Below are positions 24,946 to 33,795 of a stretch of 53,992 nt of DNA, one piece after another. Positions within the stretch are counted from its first letter, which is position 1. The number at the start of each line of letters is the position of its first letter. The notes beneath the pieces were generated by a model. That model made no database searches and was not told where the DNA came from. It saw only the letters and a program-made list of their open reading frames with translations. The position numbers and the translations under genes were made by a program. This stretch comes from Vulcanimicrobiota bacterium (GTDB taxonomy: Bacteria; Vulcanimicrobiota; Xenobia; Xenobiales; JADMJV01), in NCBI GenBank assembly GCA_017307785.1, contig JAFKGI010000049.1, forward strand, positions 1-53,992, in the 5' to 3' direction.

Positions 24946-27033
24946 TTGAGAATCTACGGAATTCGCCACCACGGTCCCGGCAGCGCGGCCAGCCTTCTGG
25001 CCGCGCTGCAGGCCCAATCCCCGGACTGCATCCTGATCGAGGGACCGCCGGAAGGAGACGCCCTCACTCAGCTCACCGGCCTGCAACCCCCGGTGGCCAT
25101 GCTCATCTATCCCGAAAGCCAGGAGCGCGCCGCCTTCTTTCCCTTCGCAGCCTTCTCGCCCGAATGGGTGGCGCTGCGCTACGCCCAGGACCACCACATC
25201 CCGGTTCACTTCTGCGACCTGCCTCAGACCCACCAGATGGCCCAGAGCTGGCCCCCTCAGCACAGACCCATCGACCCTATCGAAGAATTGGGTGGCGAAG
25301 AATGGTGGGAGCGGGTGGTCGAACAACAGCGCGGAGACGTCTTCGAAGCCATCACCGAGGCCATGGGCGCTCTTCGAGAAGAGCCAGCGGAAGGCCGGGA
25401 AGCGGCCCGCGAAGCCTGGATGCGCCGCACTATCCGGCTGCATCAAAAAACTCACCAGAACCTGGCCGTCGTCTGCGGTGCCTGGCACGCCCCCGCCCTG
25501 AAACCAGAAAACTGGCCCACCGCCAAACAAGACGACGCCCTGCTCAAAGGCCTGCCCAAAGTCAAAGTCAGCGCCACCTGGATCCCCTGGACCTACGACC
25601 GCCTGGCCTTCGCCAGCGGCTACGGGGCCGGCGTCGACTCCCCCGAATATTACCACCTGCTCTGGGAACACCCCGAGAAGGCGGCCACCACCTTCACCGT
25701 GCGCGCCGCCCAGCTGCTTCGAGCCCACGATCTGCCCGCCTCACCTGCCTCGGCCACCGAAGCCGTGCGCCTGGCCGAGGCTCTGGCCGCCCTGCGCGGC
25801 AAACCCCTGCCCGGCCTCAACGAACTGCTGGAAAGCGCCCAGACGGTGCTCACCTTCGGAGCCGAGTCTCCCATGCAGCTGATCCGTCAGCAACTCGTCA
25901 TCGGCCAGCGCATGGGCGAAATCCCGCCGGATGCCCCGCTGGTTCCGCTGGCGAAAGATCTGGCCGCCCTCCAAAAACGCCTGCGCCTGGCCGTCAGCGC
26001 CGCTCACGCGGACCTGGAACTCGACCTGCGCAAACCCAACGACAGAGAACGCAGCAAGCTCTTTCATCGTCTCGACTTGCTGGGCATTGCCTGGGCCGCT
26101 CCTAAAGAAACCAGCGGACTGGGCACCTTTAAAGAAGGCTGGCGCCTGCAATGGCAGCCAGAATTCGCTCTGGATCTGGTGCGCGCCGCGCGCTGGGGCA
26201 ACACCGTCGAGGACGCCACCATCGCCTGTCTTCGCGAGCGCGCCCAACAAGCCAGCCTGTTGGAGCTCACTGCCCTGGCTGAAGCCACGCTACTGGCCGC
26301 TCTGCCCGAGGCTCTCGACGACATTCTCCAGCAACTCCAGGCTCGAGCGGCCGAAGGCTGGGACCCCGCCCATCTGCTGGAGACCCTGCCCACCCTGGGA
26401 CGCATTCTGCGCTACCCGGACGTGCGCGGAACCGACGCCTCCATGTTGGAAAAACTCCTCGACGGCCTGCTCGAGCGCCTGGCCATCGGCTTGCCCCTGG
26501 CCTGCGCCTCCCTGGACGACGACGCCGCCGACCACATCTACCGGCTGTTGCTGCCTGCCCATCAAGGCCTGCGCACACTGGACCGAGAACACTGGCTGGC
26601 TCTCTGGTCCTCCGCTCTGGCCAAACTCCAGGGAGCCCACGGCCTGGTCAGCGGTCGAGCCGCCTGGCTGTTGCTGGAGATGAACCTGCTCGAAGCCGCC
26701 CCCGCACTCTCCCGTGCGCTCAGTCACGCCGCCGGAGCTCCCGCCGCAGCCGCCTGGGTGGAAGGCTTCCTGCGCGACAACGGCGAGCTGCTGGTCCACA
26801 CCCCTGAACTGCTCGAGATATTGGACGCCTGGATGATCCCGCTGGAGGAAGAACGCTTCCTGGAAGTTCTCCCCCTGCTGCGCCGCACTTTCGCCACCTT
26901 CCCCCCGGCCGTCCGCCGCAACCTCGGCCAGTCCCTCCGCCGCGAACGCCAGGCCCCCGAGCCCCAAAAGCTCAACGAACGCGCCAGCTGGGTCCTCCCC
27001 GTCATCCACCGCCTGCTCGGCCTCACCCCCTGA
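24946..27033 (+). CDS. DUF5682 family protein
   Basis: 695 residues. The start (MRIYGIRHHGPGSA, then PDCILIEGPPEGDAL) is the signature of DUF5682; the N-terminal ~250 residues resemble a TraB/ChaN-like alpha-beta fold, and the rest is helical and Leu/Ala-rich (many ALAALR, LLEL repeats). In many bacteria it is encoded with SWIM zinc finger, DUF5691, MoxR ATPase and VWA genes; here only the VWA gene is adjacent and the other three are at 46.1-49.6 kb. Molecular role unknown; a client or adaptor of the MoxR-VWA pair is inferred. TTG start with no clear ribosome site. Confidence 0.8.
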   Translation: MRIYGIRHHGPGSAASLLAALQAQSPDCILIEGPPEGDALTQLTGLQPPVAMLIYPESQERAAFFPFAAFSPEWVALRYAQDHHIPVHFCDLPQTHQMAQSWPPQHRPIDPIEELGGEEWWERVVEQQRGDVFEAITEAMGALREEPAEGREAAREAWMRRTIRLHQKTHQNLAVVCGAWHAPALKPENWPTAKQDDALLKGLPKVKVSATWIPWTYDRLAFASGYGAGVDSPEYYHLLWEHPEKAATTFTVRAAQLLRAHDLPASPASATEAVRLAEALAALRGKPLPGLNELLESAQTVLTFGAESPMQLIRQQLVIGQRMGEIPPDAPLVPLAKDLAALQKRLRLAVSAAHADLELDLRKPNDRERSKLFHRLDLLGIAWAAPKETSGLGTFKEGWRLQWQPEFALDLVRAARWGNTVEDATIACLRERAQQASLLELTALAEATLLAALPEALDDILQQLQARAAEGWDPAHLLETLPTLGRILRYPDVRGTDASMLEKLLDGLLERLAIGLPLACASLDDDAADHIYRLLLPAHQGLRTLDREHWLALWSSALAKLQGAHGLVSGRAAWLLLEMNLLEAAPALSRALSHAAGAPAAAAWVEGFLRDNGELLVHTPELLEILDAWMIPLEEERFLEVLPLLRRTFATFPPAVRRNLGQSLRRERQAPEPQKLNERASWVLPVIHRLLGLTP

Positions 27034-27175
27034 GCGGAGACAAAGCGCCCCCTTAGCGGAACACTGCTTTCCTGTAGTGTCACCCATAGAGTGCACCACA
27101 AAAAACACCAGCACCTAAAAGAAAAAAACTGCCCGCCCAGAATCCCCTTGCCATGACTGCCTGGTTCCAACGCCG

Positions 27176-28294
27176 ATGAACGACCGCGAACGCCGCTGGC
27201 GCTTGCTGCTGGGCGAAGCCAGCGACCTGCCCCTGCCCAACACCGACCTGCGCCTCGACCAGTGCCTCGACGGACTTTACGGCGATTCCGACCGCAGAGG
27301 CGGCCTCGGCTCCTCCGCCCCCAGTGTCTCACGCTGGCTCGGAGACATCCGCACCTTCTTTCCTAGCTCCGTGGTCCAGGTCATGCAAAAAGATGCCATC
27401 GACAAAGTCGGCCTGCGCCTGCTGCTCAAAGACCCTGACTTCCTCTCCCAGGTTCAGCCCGACGTTCACCTGGTGGCCACCCTGCTCAGCCTTTCCAAAG
27501 TGCTGCCCGAGAAGACCAAAGCTACCGCCCGCCTGGTCATCGCCGAAGTCGTGCGCCAGCTGCTCCACAAACTGGCTCAGACCACTCGCTCGGCCGTCGA
27601 AGGCGGCCTGCGAAAAGGCCAGAGAACCCGCAGGCCCCGCCACAAAGACATCGACTGGCTCAAGACCATCCGCGCCAACCTGAAAAACTACCAGCCCGAC
27701 TACGGCCTCATCGCCGACATCAAAATCGGTCACTCGCGCCGCAGTAACTCCCTGGCGGACGTCATCTTGTGCGTGGATCAATCCGGATCCATGGCCTCCT
27801 CGGTCGTCTACTCCGGCATTTTCGCGGCCGTACTGGCCAGCCTGCCCGCTCTGCACACCCAGATGGTCGTCTTCGACACCGCCGTGGCCGACCTCACTCA
27901 TCTTCTTGACGACCCCGTGGAAGTGCTCTTCGGCACCCAACTCGGCGGCGGCACCGACATCGCCGAAGCTCTCGGCTACTGCCAGACCCTGGTGCGCCGC
28001 CCCTCGGAAACCGTGCTGGTGCTCATCAGCGACCTTTACGAAGGCGGAGACCAGCAACTGATGCTCTCGCGAGCGGCTGCCCTGCATGCCGCCGGAGTCC
28101 AGGTCATCGCCCTGCTGGCCCTCAGCGACGACGGACGCCCCGGCTACGACCATGCCAACGCCGCCCATCTGGCCGCCATGGAGATCCCCGTCTTCGCCTG
28201 CACCCCCGACCAGTTTCCCGACCTCATGGCCGCTGCACTGCAGCGCCAGGACCTCTCTCTGTGGGCTGCTCGTCACGATATTTTGGCAAATTAG
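27176..28294 (+). CDS. VWA domain protein of the MoxR/DUF5682 module
   Basis: 372 residues. Residues ~195-365 are a von Willebrand A domain with a complete metal site: DQSGSM (DxSxS) near 201, Thr in GGGTDIAEA near 260, and Asp in LISDLYEGG. The N-terminal ~190 residues are helical and basic. VWA proteins of this kind act with MoxR AAA+ ATPases to remodel or insert metals into target proteins. It follows the DUF5682 gene by 142 bp and precedes the urease operon. A MoxR-VWA role in urease maturation is conceivable but has no direct support. Confidence 0.88.
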   Translation: MNDRERRWRLLLGEASDLPLPNTDLRLDQCLDGLYGDSDRRGGLGSSAPSVSRWLGDIRTFFPSSVVQVMQKDAIDKVGLRLLLKDPDFLSQVQPDVHLVATLLSLSKVLPEKTKATARLVIAEVVRQLLHKLAQTTRSAVEGGLRKGQRTRRPRHKDIDWLKTIRANLKNYQPDYGLIADIKIGHSRRSNSLADVILCVDQSGSMASSVVYSGIFAAVLASLPALHTQMVVFDTAVADLTHLLDDPVEVLFGTQLGGGTDIAEALGYCQTLVRRPSETVLVLISDLYEGGDQQLMLSRAAALHAAGVQVIALLALSDDGRPGYDHANAAHLAAMEIPVFACTPDQFPDLMAAALQRQDLSLWAARHDILAN

Positions 28295-28369
28295 AAACTG
28301 CTTATGGAAAAATAGGACTAATTTTCGGGTCAACAAGGGTTATTCGTGGCTTCTTTAAAAGGCCGCCCC

Positions 28370-28672
28370 ATGCACCTGACTCCTCGCGAAGCTGATAAAC
28401 TCACCCTCTATACCATGGCCATGGTGGCCGAACGCCGCCTCCACAAAGGCGTCAAGCTCAACCATCCCGAGTCGGTGGCCTATCTCAGCGCCGCCGCCAT
28501 GGACGGTGCCCGCGCCGGATTGACGGTGGAAGAAGTCATGACCGAAGTGCGCCGCACCCTGACCCCCGATCAGGTCATGGAAGGCGTCCCCGAACTCATC
28601 AAGCTGCTGCAGATCGAATGTGTCTTCAGCGACGGCAGCCGCCTCGTCTCCGTCTACGACCCCATCCAGTAA
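28370..28672 (+). CDS. ureA: Urease subunit gamma
   Basis: 100 residues, the exact family length, starting MHLTPREADKLTLY and containing LNHPESVAYLSAAAMDGAR and VMEGVPELI. The small gamma subunit packs against alpha and beta in the (alpha-beta-gamma)3 nickel enzyme that splits urea to ammonia and carbamate in the cytosol. ATG 28370 has AAAGG nine bases upstream; an in-frame GTG at 28346 would add eight residues and is rejected on family length. First gene of ureABCEFGD. Confidence 0.95.
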   Translation: MHLTPREADKLTLYTMAMVAERRLHKGVKLNHPESVAYLSAAAMDGARAGLTVEEVMTEVRRTLTPDQVMEGVPELIKLLQIECVFSDGSRLVSVYDPIQ

Positions 28673-28684
28673 AAGGAGCCGCTC

Positions 28685-29065
28685 ATGTCCACACCCATCG
28701 GAGGATACGTCCTCAGAGACGAACCCATCGTCATCAACGCCGGCCGCCCTCGCACCACCCTCAAAGTGCGCAACACCGGCGACCGCCCCATCCAGGTCGG
28801 CTCGCACTACCACTTCTTCGAAGTCAACCGCTACCTGGAGTTCGACCGCAATGCCGCTTTCGGCCAGCGCCTGGACATCTGCGCCTCCACCGGCCTGCGC
28901 TTCGAACCGGGCGAAGAGCGCGAAGTCACGCTGGTTCCCTTCGGGGGCAAACAGCGCGTCTACGGCTTCAACGGCCTGGTCAACAGCTGGACCGGCGGCG
29001 AATACAACCCGGCCCGCGCCGAAGCCCTGCGCCGCGCCGAGCAGAACGGATTCAAATCCAAATGA
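28685..29065 (+). CDS. ureB: Urease subunit beta
   Basis: 126 residues. PIGGYVLRDEPIVINAG, VGSHYHFFEVNRYLEFDR and GKQRVYGFNGLVNSW are conserved beta-subunit segments. AAGGAG precedes the ATG. Its last bases overlap the ureC start (ATGA), as in most urease operons, giving balanced subunit synthesis. The ~20-residue C-terminal tail is Glu/Arg/Ala-rich. Confidence 0.95.
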   Translation: MSTPIGGYVLRDEPIVINAGRPRTTLKVRNTGDRPIQVGSHYHFFEVNRYLEFDRNAAFGQRLDICASTGLRFEPGEEREVTLVPFGGKQRVYGFNGLVNSWTGGEYNPARAEALRRAEQNGFKSK

Positions 29066-30783
29066 GCACCGAAATCACCCGTCAGGAATACGTCGACCAC
29101 TTCGGGCCCACCGTGGGCGACAAAATCCGCCTGGGCGACACCGACCTTTACATCGAGATCGAACGCGACCTCAGGCACTACGGCGACGAGACCATCTACG
29201 GCGGCGGCAAAACCATGCGCGACGGCATGGGCATGAGCAATCGGCTCAGCAGCCAGGACGGCGCCCTCGATCTGGTCATCACCAACGTCACCATCATCGA
29301 TCCCCTGCTGGGCATCATCAAAGCCGACGTGGGCGTCAAAGACGGCAAAATTGTGGGCCCGGGCAAAGCCGGCAACCCCGACACCATGGAAGGCGTCAGC
29401 CCGGGCATGTGGGTCGGCCCCGCCACCGACGCCATTTCCGGCGAACAGCTGATTCTCACTCCGGGCGGAATCGATACTCACGTCCACTACATCTCTCCTC
29501 AGCAGGTCTGGCACGGCCTCTCCAACGGCGTCACCACCTTCTGGGGCGGCGGCGCCGGACCCACCGACGGCAGCAACGGAACGACCGTGACCTCCGGTCC
29601 CTGGACCATCTCCCGCATGCTGCGCGCCGTAGAAGACTTACCGGTCAACTTCGGTTTCCTGGCCAAAGGCGCAGCCTCGGGCCGCAAAGCCGTGCAAGAA
29701 CAAATCGAAGCCGGTGCCGCCGGCATGAAGCTGCACGAAGACTGGGGCACCACCGCCAGCGTCATCCGCGATTCGTTGTCGGTGGCCGACGACTACGACG
29801 TCCAGGTCAGCCTCCACTCCGACACGCTCAACGAGATGGGCTTCGTGGAAGACACCATCGCCGCTTTCGAAGGCCGAACCATTCATACGTTCCATACCGA
29901 GGGCGCCGGCGGGGGCCACGCACCGGATATCATCAAAGTGGCCGGCGAACTCAACGTGCTGCCCAGTTCCACCAATCCTACGCTTCCTTACGGCATCAAC
30001 TCGCAGGCCGAACTGTTCGACATGATCATGGTCTGTCACAACCTCAGCCCCAACATCCCTTCCGACGTGGCCTTTGCCAGCAGCCGCGTGCGGGCCGAGA
30101 CCATCGCCGCCGAAAACGTGCTCCACGACATCGGGGCCGTTTCCATCTTCTCCAGCGACGCTCAGGCCATGGGTCGGGTAGGGGAGAACTGGTTGCGCGC
30201 CGTGCAGACCGCCGACGCCATGAAACGAGGTCGCGGCAAACTCCCCGAAGATGCCCCCGGCAACGACAACTTCCGAGTCTTGCGCTACGTCGCCAAGATT
30301 ACTATCAACCCCGCCATCACCCAGGGCATCAGCTACATGCTGGGCTCCATCACCGAAGGCAAAATGGCCGACATGGTGCTCTGGGAGCCGGCCTTCTTCG
30401 GAGCCAAACCCAAGCTGATTCTCAAAGGCGGCATGATCAACTGGTCGCTGATGGGTGACTCCAATGCCGCCCTGCCCACCCCTCAACCCGTTCTCTATCG
30501 ACCCATGTTCGGCGCCCAGCCGTCCGCCGTGCACGACACCTGCGTCACCTTTGTGTCGGGAGCCGCCCATCGCAACGGAGTAGGGGAGAAACTTGGCCTG
30601 AAGCGTCAGACTCACCCGGTCAAAGGCACACGCGCCCTGACCAAGCGGGACATGGTGCGAAACTCCGCTCTACCCCACATCGAAGTCAACCCGGAAACCT
30701 TTGCCGTCCAGGTCGACGGCGTCCACGCCACCGTGCCCCCGGTCAAAACGGTGGCCCTCAATCACCTCTACTTCTTCGGATAG
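29062..30783 (+). CDS. ureC: Urease subunit alpha, catalytic
   Basis: 573 residues. Nickel ligands and catalytic residues are all present: H140 and H142 (DTHVHYIS), the carbamylated K223 (AGMKLHED) with H225, H252 (SLHSD), H286 (GAGGGHAPD), active-site-flap C325 and H326 (MVCHNLSP), and D366 (SSDAQAMGR). The position after the flap His is Asn (N327), a common variant of CHHL. Start ATG 29062 overlaps the ureB stop. Predicted fully active when loaded by UreDEFG. Confidence 0.97.
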   Translation: MSTEITRQEYVDHFGPTVGDKIRLGDTDLYIEIERDLRHYGDETIYGGGKTMRDGMGMSNRLSSQDGALDLVITNVTIIDPLLGIIKADVGVKDGKIVGPGKAGNPDTMEGVSPGMWVGPATDAISGEQLILTPGGIDTHVHYISPQQVWHGLSNGVTTFWGGGAGPTDGSNGTTVTSGPWTISRMLRAVEDLPVNFGFLAKGAASGRKAVQEQIEAGAAGMKLHEDWGTTASVIRDSLSVADDYDVQVSLHSDTLNEMGFVEDTIAAFEGRTIHTFHTEGAGGGHAPDIIKVAGELNVLPSSTNPTLPYGINSQAELFDMIMVCHNLSPNIPSDVAFASSRVRAETIAAENVLHDIGAVSIFSSDAQAMGRVGENWLRAVQTADAMKRGRGKLPEDAPGNDNFRVLRYVAKITINPAITQGISYMLGSITEGKMADMVLWEPAFFGAKPKLILKGGMINWSLMGDSNAALPTPQPVLYRPMFGAQPSAVHDTCVTFVSGAAHRNGVGEKLGLKRQTHPVKGTRALTKRDMVRNSALPHIEVNPETFAVQVDGVHATVPPVKTVALNHLYFFG

Positions 30784-30793
30784 GAGACCCATC

Positions 30794-31336
30794 ATGCAAA
30801 TCCTAGAAACCATCCTCGGCAACACCAGCGAAGCGCAGTTCCAGAACCTGCCCGTGGACTATCTGGTGCTCGACCAGTGGGAAGCTCAGAAAAGCCGCTT
30901 CCGCAAGCATACGGAAAAAGGCACGGAAGTGGCCGTCTCGCTCACGCGCGGTATCTTCCTGCGCGATGGCGACGTGCTTCATCAGAGCGAAGAAGGCCTG
31001 ATCGTGGCCCACATTCACCTCAAAGAAGTGCTGCGCATCGACCTTTCCGAACTGCTCGGAAAAGGCCCCGAACTCATGGTGCGCACCGCCGTCGAGCTCG
31101 GCCACGCCCTGGGCAACCAGCACTGGCCGGCGGTGGTCAAAGGCAGTCAGGTGTTTGTACCCCTGGCCGTCGACCGCAAAGTCATGGCCTCGGTCATGAA
31201 AACCCACGCCCTGGAGGGCATCACTTACGATTTCGTGGCCGGCTCCGAAGTCATTCCCTACCTGGCTCCCCACGAGTCGCGGCGCCTCTTCGGAGCCGCC
31301 GAACAAGCTCTCCACGACCACAGCCATGCGCATTGA
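30794..31336 (+). CDS. ureE: Urease accessory protein UreE
   Basis: 180 residues. The N-terminal peptide-binding domain and the metal-binding domain (GNQHWPAVVKGSQVFVPL) match UreE, the dimeric nickel chaperone that feeds UreG. The tail HDHSHAH is a short histidine-rich nickel-binding end. AGGAG lies eight bases before ATG 30794. The 3' end overlaps ureF by 11 bp. Confidence 0.93.
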   Translation: MQILETILGNTSEAQFQNLPVDYLVLDQWEAQKSRFRKHTEKGTEVAVSLTRGIFLRDGDVLHQSEEGLIVAHIHLKEVLRIDLSELLGKGPELMVRTAVELGHALGNQHWPAVVKGSQVFVPLAVDRKVMASVMKTHALEGITYDFVAGSEVIPYLAPHESRRLFGAAEQALHDHSHAH

Positions 31337-31988
31337 GCAAACTCTGCAGCTGCTGCAGCTGGGCGATTCCACTCTGCCGGTGGGCGCCTTCTCCTTCAGC
31401 AACGGCCTGGAAACGGCGGTGCAAACCGGCCTGGTGCAGAACGCCGCGGACCTCGAGCACTTCTTGACCGACCTGCTCCAGCAAACCGCCCAGGTGGACG
31501 GCGTGGCCCTGCTGGTGGCTCATCGTCATCCGGAGCAAATGGCCAGAGCCGACGAGGCGCTGCTGGCCCGCAAACTCAACCAGGAAACGCGCCAGCAGAC
31601 CCTGCGCATGGGCAAGAAGCTGGCCGAAGTGGCCGCCAAAGTGGCCGACCTGCCGGAAATGCTCGAACTCATCGTGAGCGGCCAGACCCCCGGTTGCTAC
31701 CCGGTGGTGCAAGGGGCGCTTATGGCTCGCCTGGGCCACTCCGCCCAGGAGACCTTCGCGGTGGCCCAATACGGCCTGGCCTCGGCCGTGGTCAGCGCCG
31801 CCCTGCGCCTCATGCGCGTCGATCACTTCGAAACCCAGCGTATCTTGTTTAAGACCGGCCCGAGCATCGAGGCCCAATACCAACAGTTACAACACGCGGA
31901 CCTGGACGACATGGCGTCCTACAGTCCCATGCTGGACATCCTGGCCGCTCTCCACGTCCAGGCTCACGTCCGACTCTTTATGAATTGA
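31326..31988 (+). CDS. ureF: Urease accessory protein UreF
   Basis: 220 residues. LLQLGDSTLPVGAFSFSNGLE is the diagnostic N-terminal motif (first 17 shown residues suffice), and the C-terminal SPMLDILAALHVQAHVRLFMN matches UreF. All-helical protein that joins UreD and UreG in the activation complex and gates the UreG GTPase. Its start lies within ureE, implying coupled translation. Confidence 0.93.
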   Translation: MRIEQTLQLLQLGDSTLPVGAFSFSNGLETAVQTGLVQNAADLEHFLTDLLQQTAQVDGVALLVAHRHPEQMARADEALLARKLNQETRQQTLRMGKKLAEVAAKVADLPEMLELIVSGQTPGCYPVVQGALMARLGHSAQETFAVAQYGLASAVVSAALRLMRVDHFETQRILFKTGPSIEAQYQQLQHADLDDMASYSPMLDILAALHVQAHVRLFMN

Positions 31989-31995
31989 GGACCCT

Positions 31996-32631
31996 ATGAA
32001 GAAAATCTCCCGCATTGGTATCGGCGGTCCGGTCGGATCCGGTAAAACCGCCATCATCGAGGCCATCACCCCGTTGCTCATCGAAATGGGCGCGCGCATT
32101 CTCATCATCACCAACGACATCGTCACCACCGAAGACGCCAAACACGTGCAGCGCACCCTCAAGGGCGTGCTCCACGAGGATCGCATCCTGGGCGTGGAAA
32201 CCGGCGCCTGCCCCCACACCGCCGTGCGTGAGGACCCCAGCATGAACTTGGCCGCCGTCGAGGACATGGAGTCCCGCTTTCCCGACAGCGATCTGATCAT
32301 GATCGAAAGCGGCGGCGACAACCTGACCCTCACCTTCAGCCCCGCCCTGGTCGACTTCTTCATCTACGTCATCGACGTGGCCGCCGGCGACAAAATCCCT
32401 CGCAAAAACGGCCCGGGCATTTCCCAATCGGACATCCTGGTCATCAACAAAACCGACCTGGCTCCCCACGTCGGCGCCAGCCTGGAAGTCATGGATCGCG
32501 ACTCCAAACTTATGCGCAAAGGACCCTTCCTCTTCACCAACTGCAAAACCGGCGAAGGCATCCCCGAGCTGGTCGAATTGATTCGTCAGGGAACCCTCTT
32601 CGATCTCGAACTGAAGGCCGTCGCCCGGTAG
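31996..32631 (+). CDS. ureG: Urease accessory GTPase UreG
   Basis: 211 residues. P-loop GPVGSGKTA at 10-18, the nickel-binding GACPHTAVRED near 75, ESGGDNLT for GTP hydrolysis coupling, and NKTDLAPHVGA as guanine-specificity motif. Delivers nickel to apo-urease using GTP. GAGG precedes the ATG. The stop shares its last base with the GTG of ureD (TAGTG). Confidence 0.96.
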   Translation: MKKISRIGIGGPVGSGKTAIIEAITPLLIEMGARILIITNDIVTTEDAKHVQRTLKGVLHEDRILGVETGACPHTAVREDPSMNLAAVEDMESRFPDSDLIMIESGGDNLTLTFSPALVDFFIYVIDVAAGDKIPRKNGPGISQSDILVINKTDLAPHVGASLEVMDRDSKLMRKGPFLFTNCKTGEGIPELVELIRQGTLFDLELKAVAR

Positions 32632-33536
32632 TGCTCTGGGACCGCGCCGCCGAGCTGGACGCCTACCGGGACGAACCCGCTCAGATGCCCAGCGGCACGG
32701 TGGGCAAGGATGGTTACCTGCGCCTGGCCTTCCAAAAGCGCCCGCGCCGCACCATCCTCACCGATCTGCAGCGGCGCGTGCCCCTGTTCGTGCACAAGCC
32801 CCTCTACTGGGACGAGGCCATGCCTGAGCTGGCCTGCGTCTTCCTGATCTGCACCAGCGCCGGCTTCTCCCAGGGCGACCGTTACCGCATGGAATTCCAG
32901 CTCGGCCCCGAAGCGCGCGTCCACCTCACCACCCAGTCCAACACCCAGATCCACTCCATGGACGCCAACTACGCCGCCCAGACCCAAGAAATCGAACTGG
33001 CAGAAAACGCCTACCTGGAATACCTGCCCGACCCCATCTGTCCCCACCGCAACTCCCGGTTCTACTCGCACACCCGAGTGCGCGCTCACCCCACCGCCAC
33101 CCTGCTCTACAGCGAAACCCTGCAACCCGGCCGCCGCCACCACCGCGCCGATGAACTCTTCGGCTACGACCTCTTCTCCTCACACCTCTCGGTGGAAAAC
33201 CCCGAAGGCAAACACCTCATGGCCGAAAAATTCCTGCTCCAGCCCAAGACCCACCCCCTGAGACGCAAACTGCTCATGGCCGACTACGAAGTCTTCGCCA
33301 ACGTCCTATTGGTTACACCGCCCCACCACGCCGCCGCCGTCCTCCAGGCCACCCCCGCCCTCTACCAACCCGACCTCGCCGCCGGCGTCAGCCTCCTCCC
33401 CAACGGCGCCGGCCTGCTCTACAAAGTCCTGGGCCAAGAAACCGCCCCCGTCCAGGCCCAGGTCCGCCACTTCTGGAACACCGTGCGCACCCTCATCCTC
33501 CACAAACCCGCGCGCGCCCCCTTCCTCTGGCGTTAG
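32631..33536 (+). CDS. ureD: Urease accessory protein UreD
   Basis: 301 residues. LRLAFQKRPRRTILTDLQRR, PLFVHKPLYWDEAMPELA, LTTQSNTQIHSM and YLEYLPDPICPHRNSRF correspond to UreD/UreH, the scaffold that binds urease and passes nickel from UreG through a tunnel. GTG start overlaps the ureG stop by one base. It is the last gene of the operon; many operons place ureD first. No nickel or urea transporter gene follows. Confidence 0.92.
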   Translation: MLWDRAAELDAYRDEPAQMPSGTVGKDGYLRLAFQKRPRRTILTDLQRRVPLFVHKPLYWDEAMPELACVFLICTSAGFSQGDRYRMEFQLGPEARVHLTTQSNTQIHSMDANYAAQTQEIELAENAYLEYLPDPICPHRNSRFYSHTRVRAHPTATLLYSETLQPGRRHHRADELFGYDLFSSHLSVENPEGKHLMAEKFLLQPKTHPLRRKLLMADYEVFANVLLVTPPHHAAAVLQATPALYQPDLAAGVSLLPNGAGLLYKVLGQETAPVQAQVRHFWNTVRTLILHKPARAPFLWR

Positions 33537-33559
33537 AAGAAAGTTCCTGAATTTGACTG

Positions 33560-33588
33560 TTGACAAATTTCCCAAAGGTCGCTTAACT
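33560..33588 (+). promoter_or_regulatory. Possible promoter of the leader ORF/tRNA unit
   Basis: A perfect -35 box TTGACA (33560-33565), preceded by a second TTGACT (33553), lies after the urease operon. With 17 bases spacing the -10 position reads TTAACT, a poor match, so the call rests mainly on the -35 and the local AT-rich change. It would serve the leader ORF and the tRNAs downstream. Confidence 0.4.
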
Positions 33589-33621
33589 CGCATTATTCAA
33601 TCCGTCGCAAGGAGGTAAATC

Positions 33622-33687
33622 ATGTCCCACAATTTCTCGAGATCCGCTCACCGATTTACCTGGCGAGGCTTTTCCTTCGAACGATAG
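33622..33687 (+). CDS. 21-residue Phe/Trp-rich leader peptide before tRNA genes
   Basis: AAGGAGGT (33609-33616) lies 5 bases before ATG, the best ribosome site in the window. The peptide is MSHNFSRSAHRFTWRGFSFE plus Arg, ending in TAG. Four of 21 codons are Phe (33634, 33655, 33670, 33676) and one is Trp (33661). Immediately after the stop come mutually exclusive hairpins and then tRNA-Phe and a Trp-type tRNA. This layout resembles amino-acid-biosynthesis leader peptides, with tRNA genes as the regulated output. Translation is well supported by the ribosome site; the regulatory role is inference. Confidence 0.6.
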   Translation: MSHNFSRSAHRFTWRGFSFER

Positions 33688-33719
33688 CGTGACGATCGAG
33701 TCGTCGAATTCTCGTCACG
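33688..33719 (+). promoter_or_regulatory. Two mutually exclusive hairpins between leader ORF and tRNA-Phe
   Basis: Structure A: CGTGACGA (33688-33695) pairs perfectly with TCGTCACG (33712-33719); its 3' arm takes in the first base of tRNA-Phe. Structure B: GACGA (33691-33695) pairs with TCGTC (33701-33705) around a 5-base loop. Both use 33691-33695, so only one can form. The 5' arm begins one base after the leader stop codon, where a terminating or stalled ribosome would cover it. No T-run follows, so this is not a simple terminator; control of tRNA processing is one possibility. Confidence 0.55.
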
Positions 33720-33791
33720 GGTCAGTAGCTCAGTTGGTAGAGTGCGCGATTGAAAATTGCGTGGTCGCGGGTTCAAATCCCGCCTGGCCCA
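33719..33791 (+). tRNA. tRNA-Phe (GAA)
   Basis: Full cloverleaf: acceptor GGGTCAG/CTGGCCC, D-stem GCTC/GAGT, anticodon stem CGCGA/TTGCG with loop TTGAAAA (anticodon GAA), variable TGGTC, T-stem GCGGG/CCCGC with loop TTCAAAT. Conserved T8, A14, G18G19, A21 and C48 are present. CCA is not encoded. Four bases separate it from the next tRNA. Confidence 0.95.
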
Positions 33792-33795
33792 ATTT

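Noticed and set aside
27061..27080. Inverted repeat ACACT-N10-AGTGT before the VWA gene
   Set aside because: Only 5 bp with a 10-base loop, no T-run and not placed over a promoter; likely chance.
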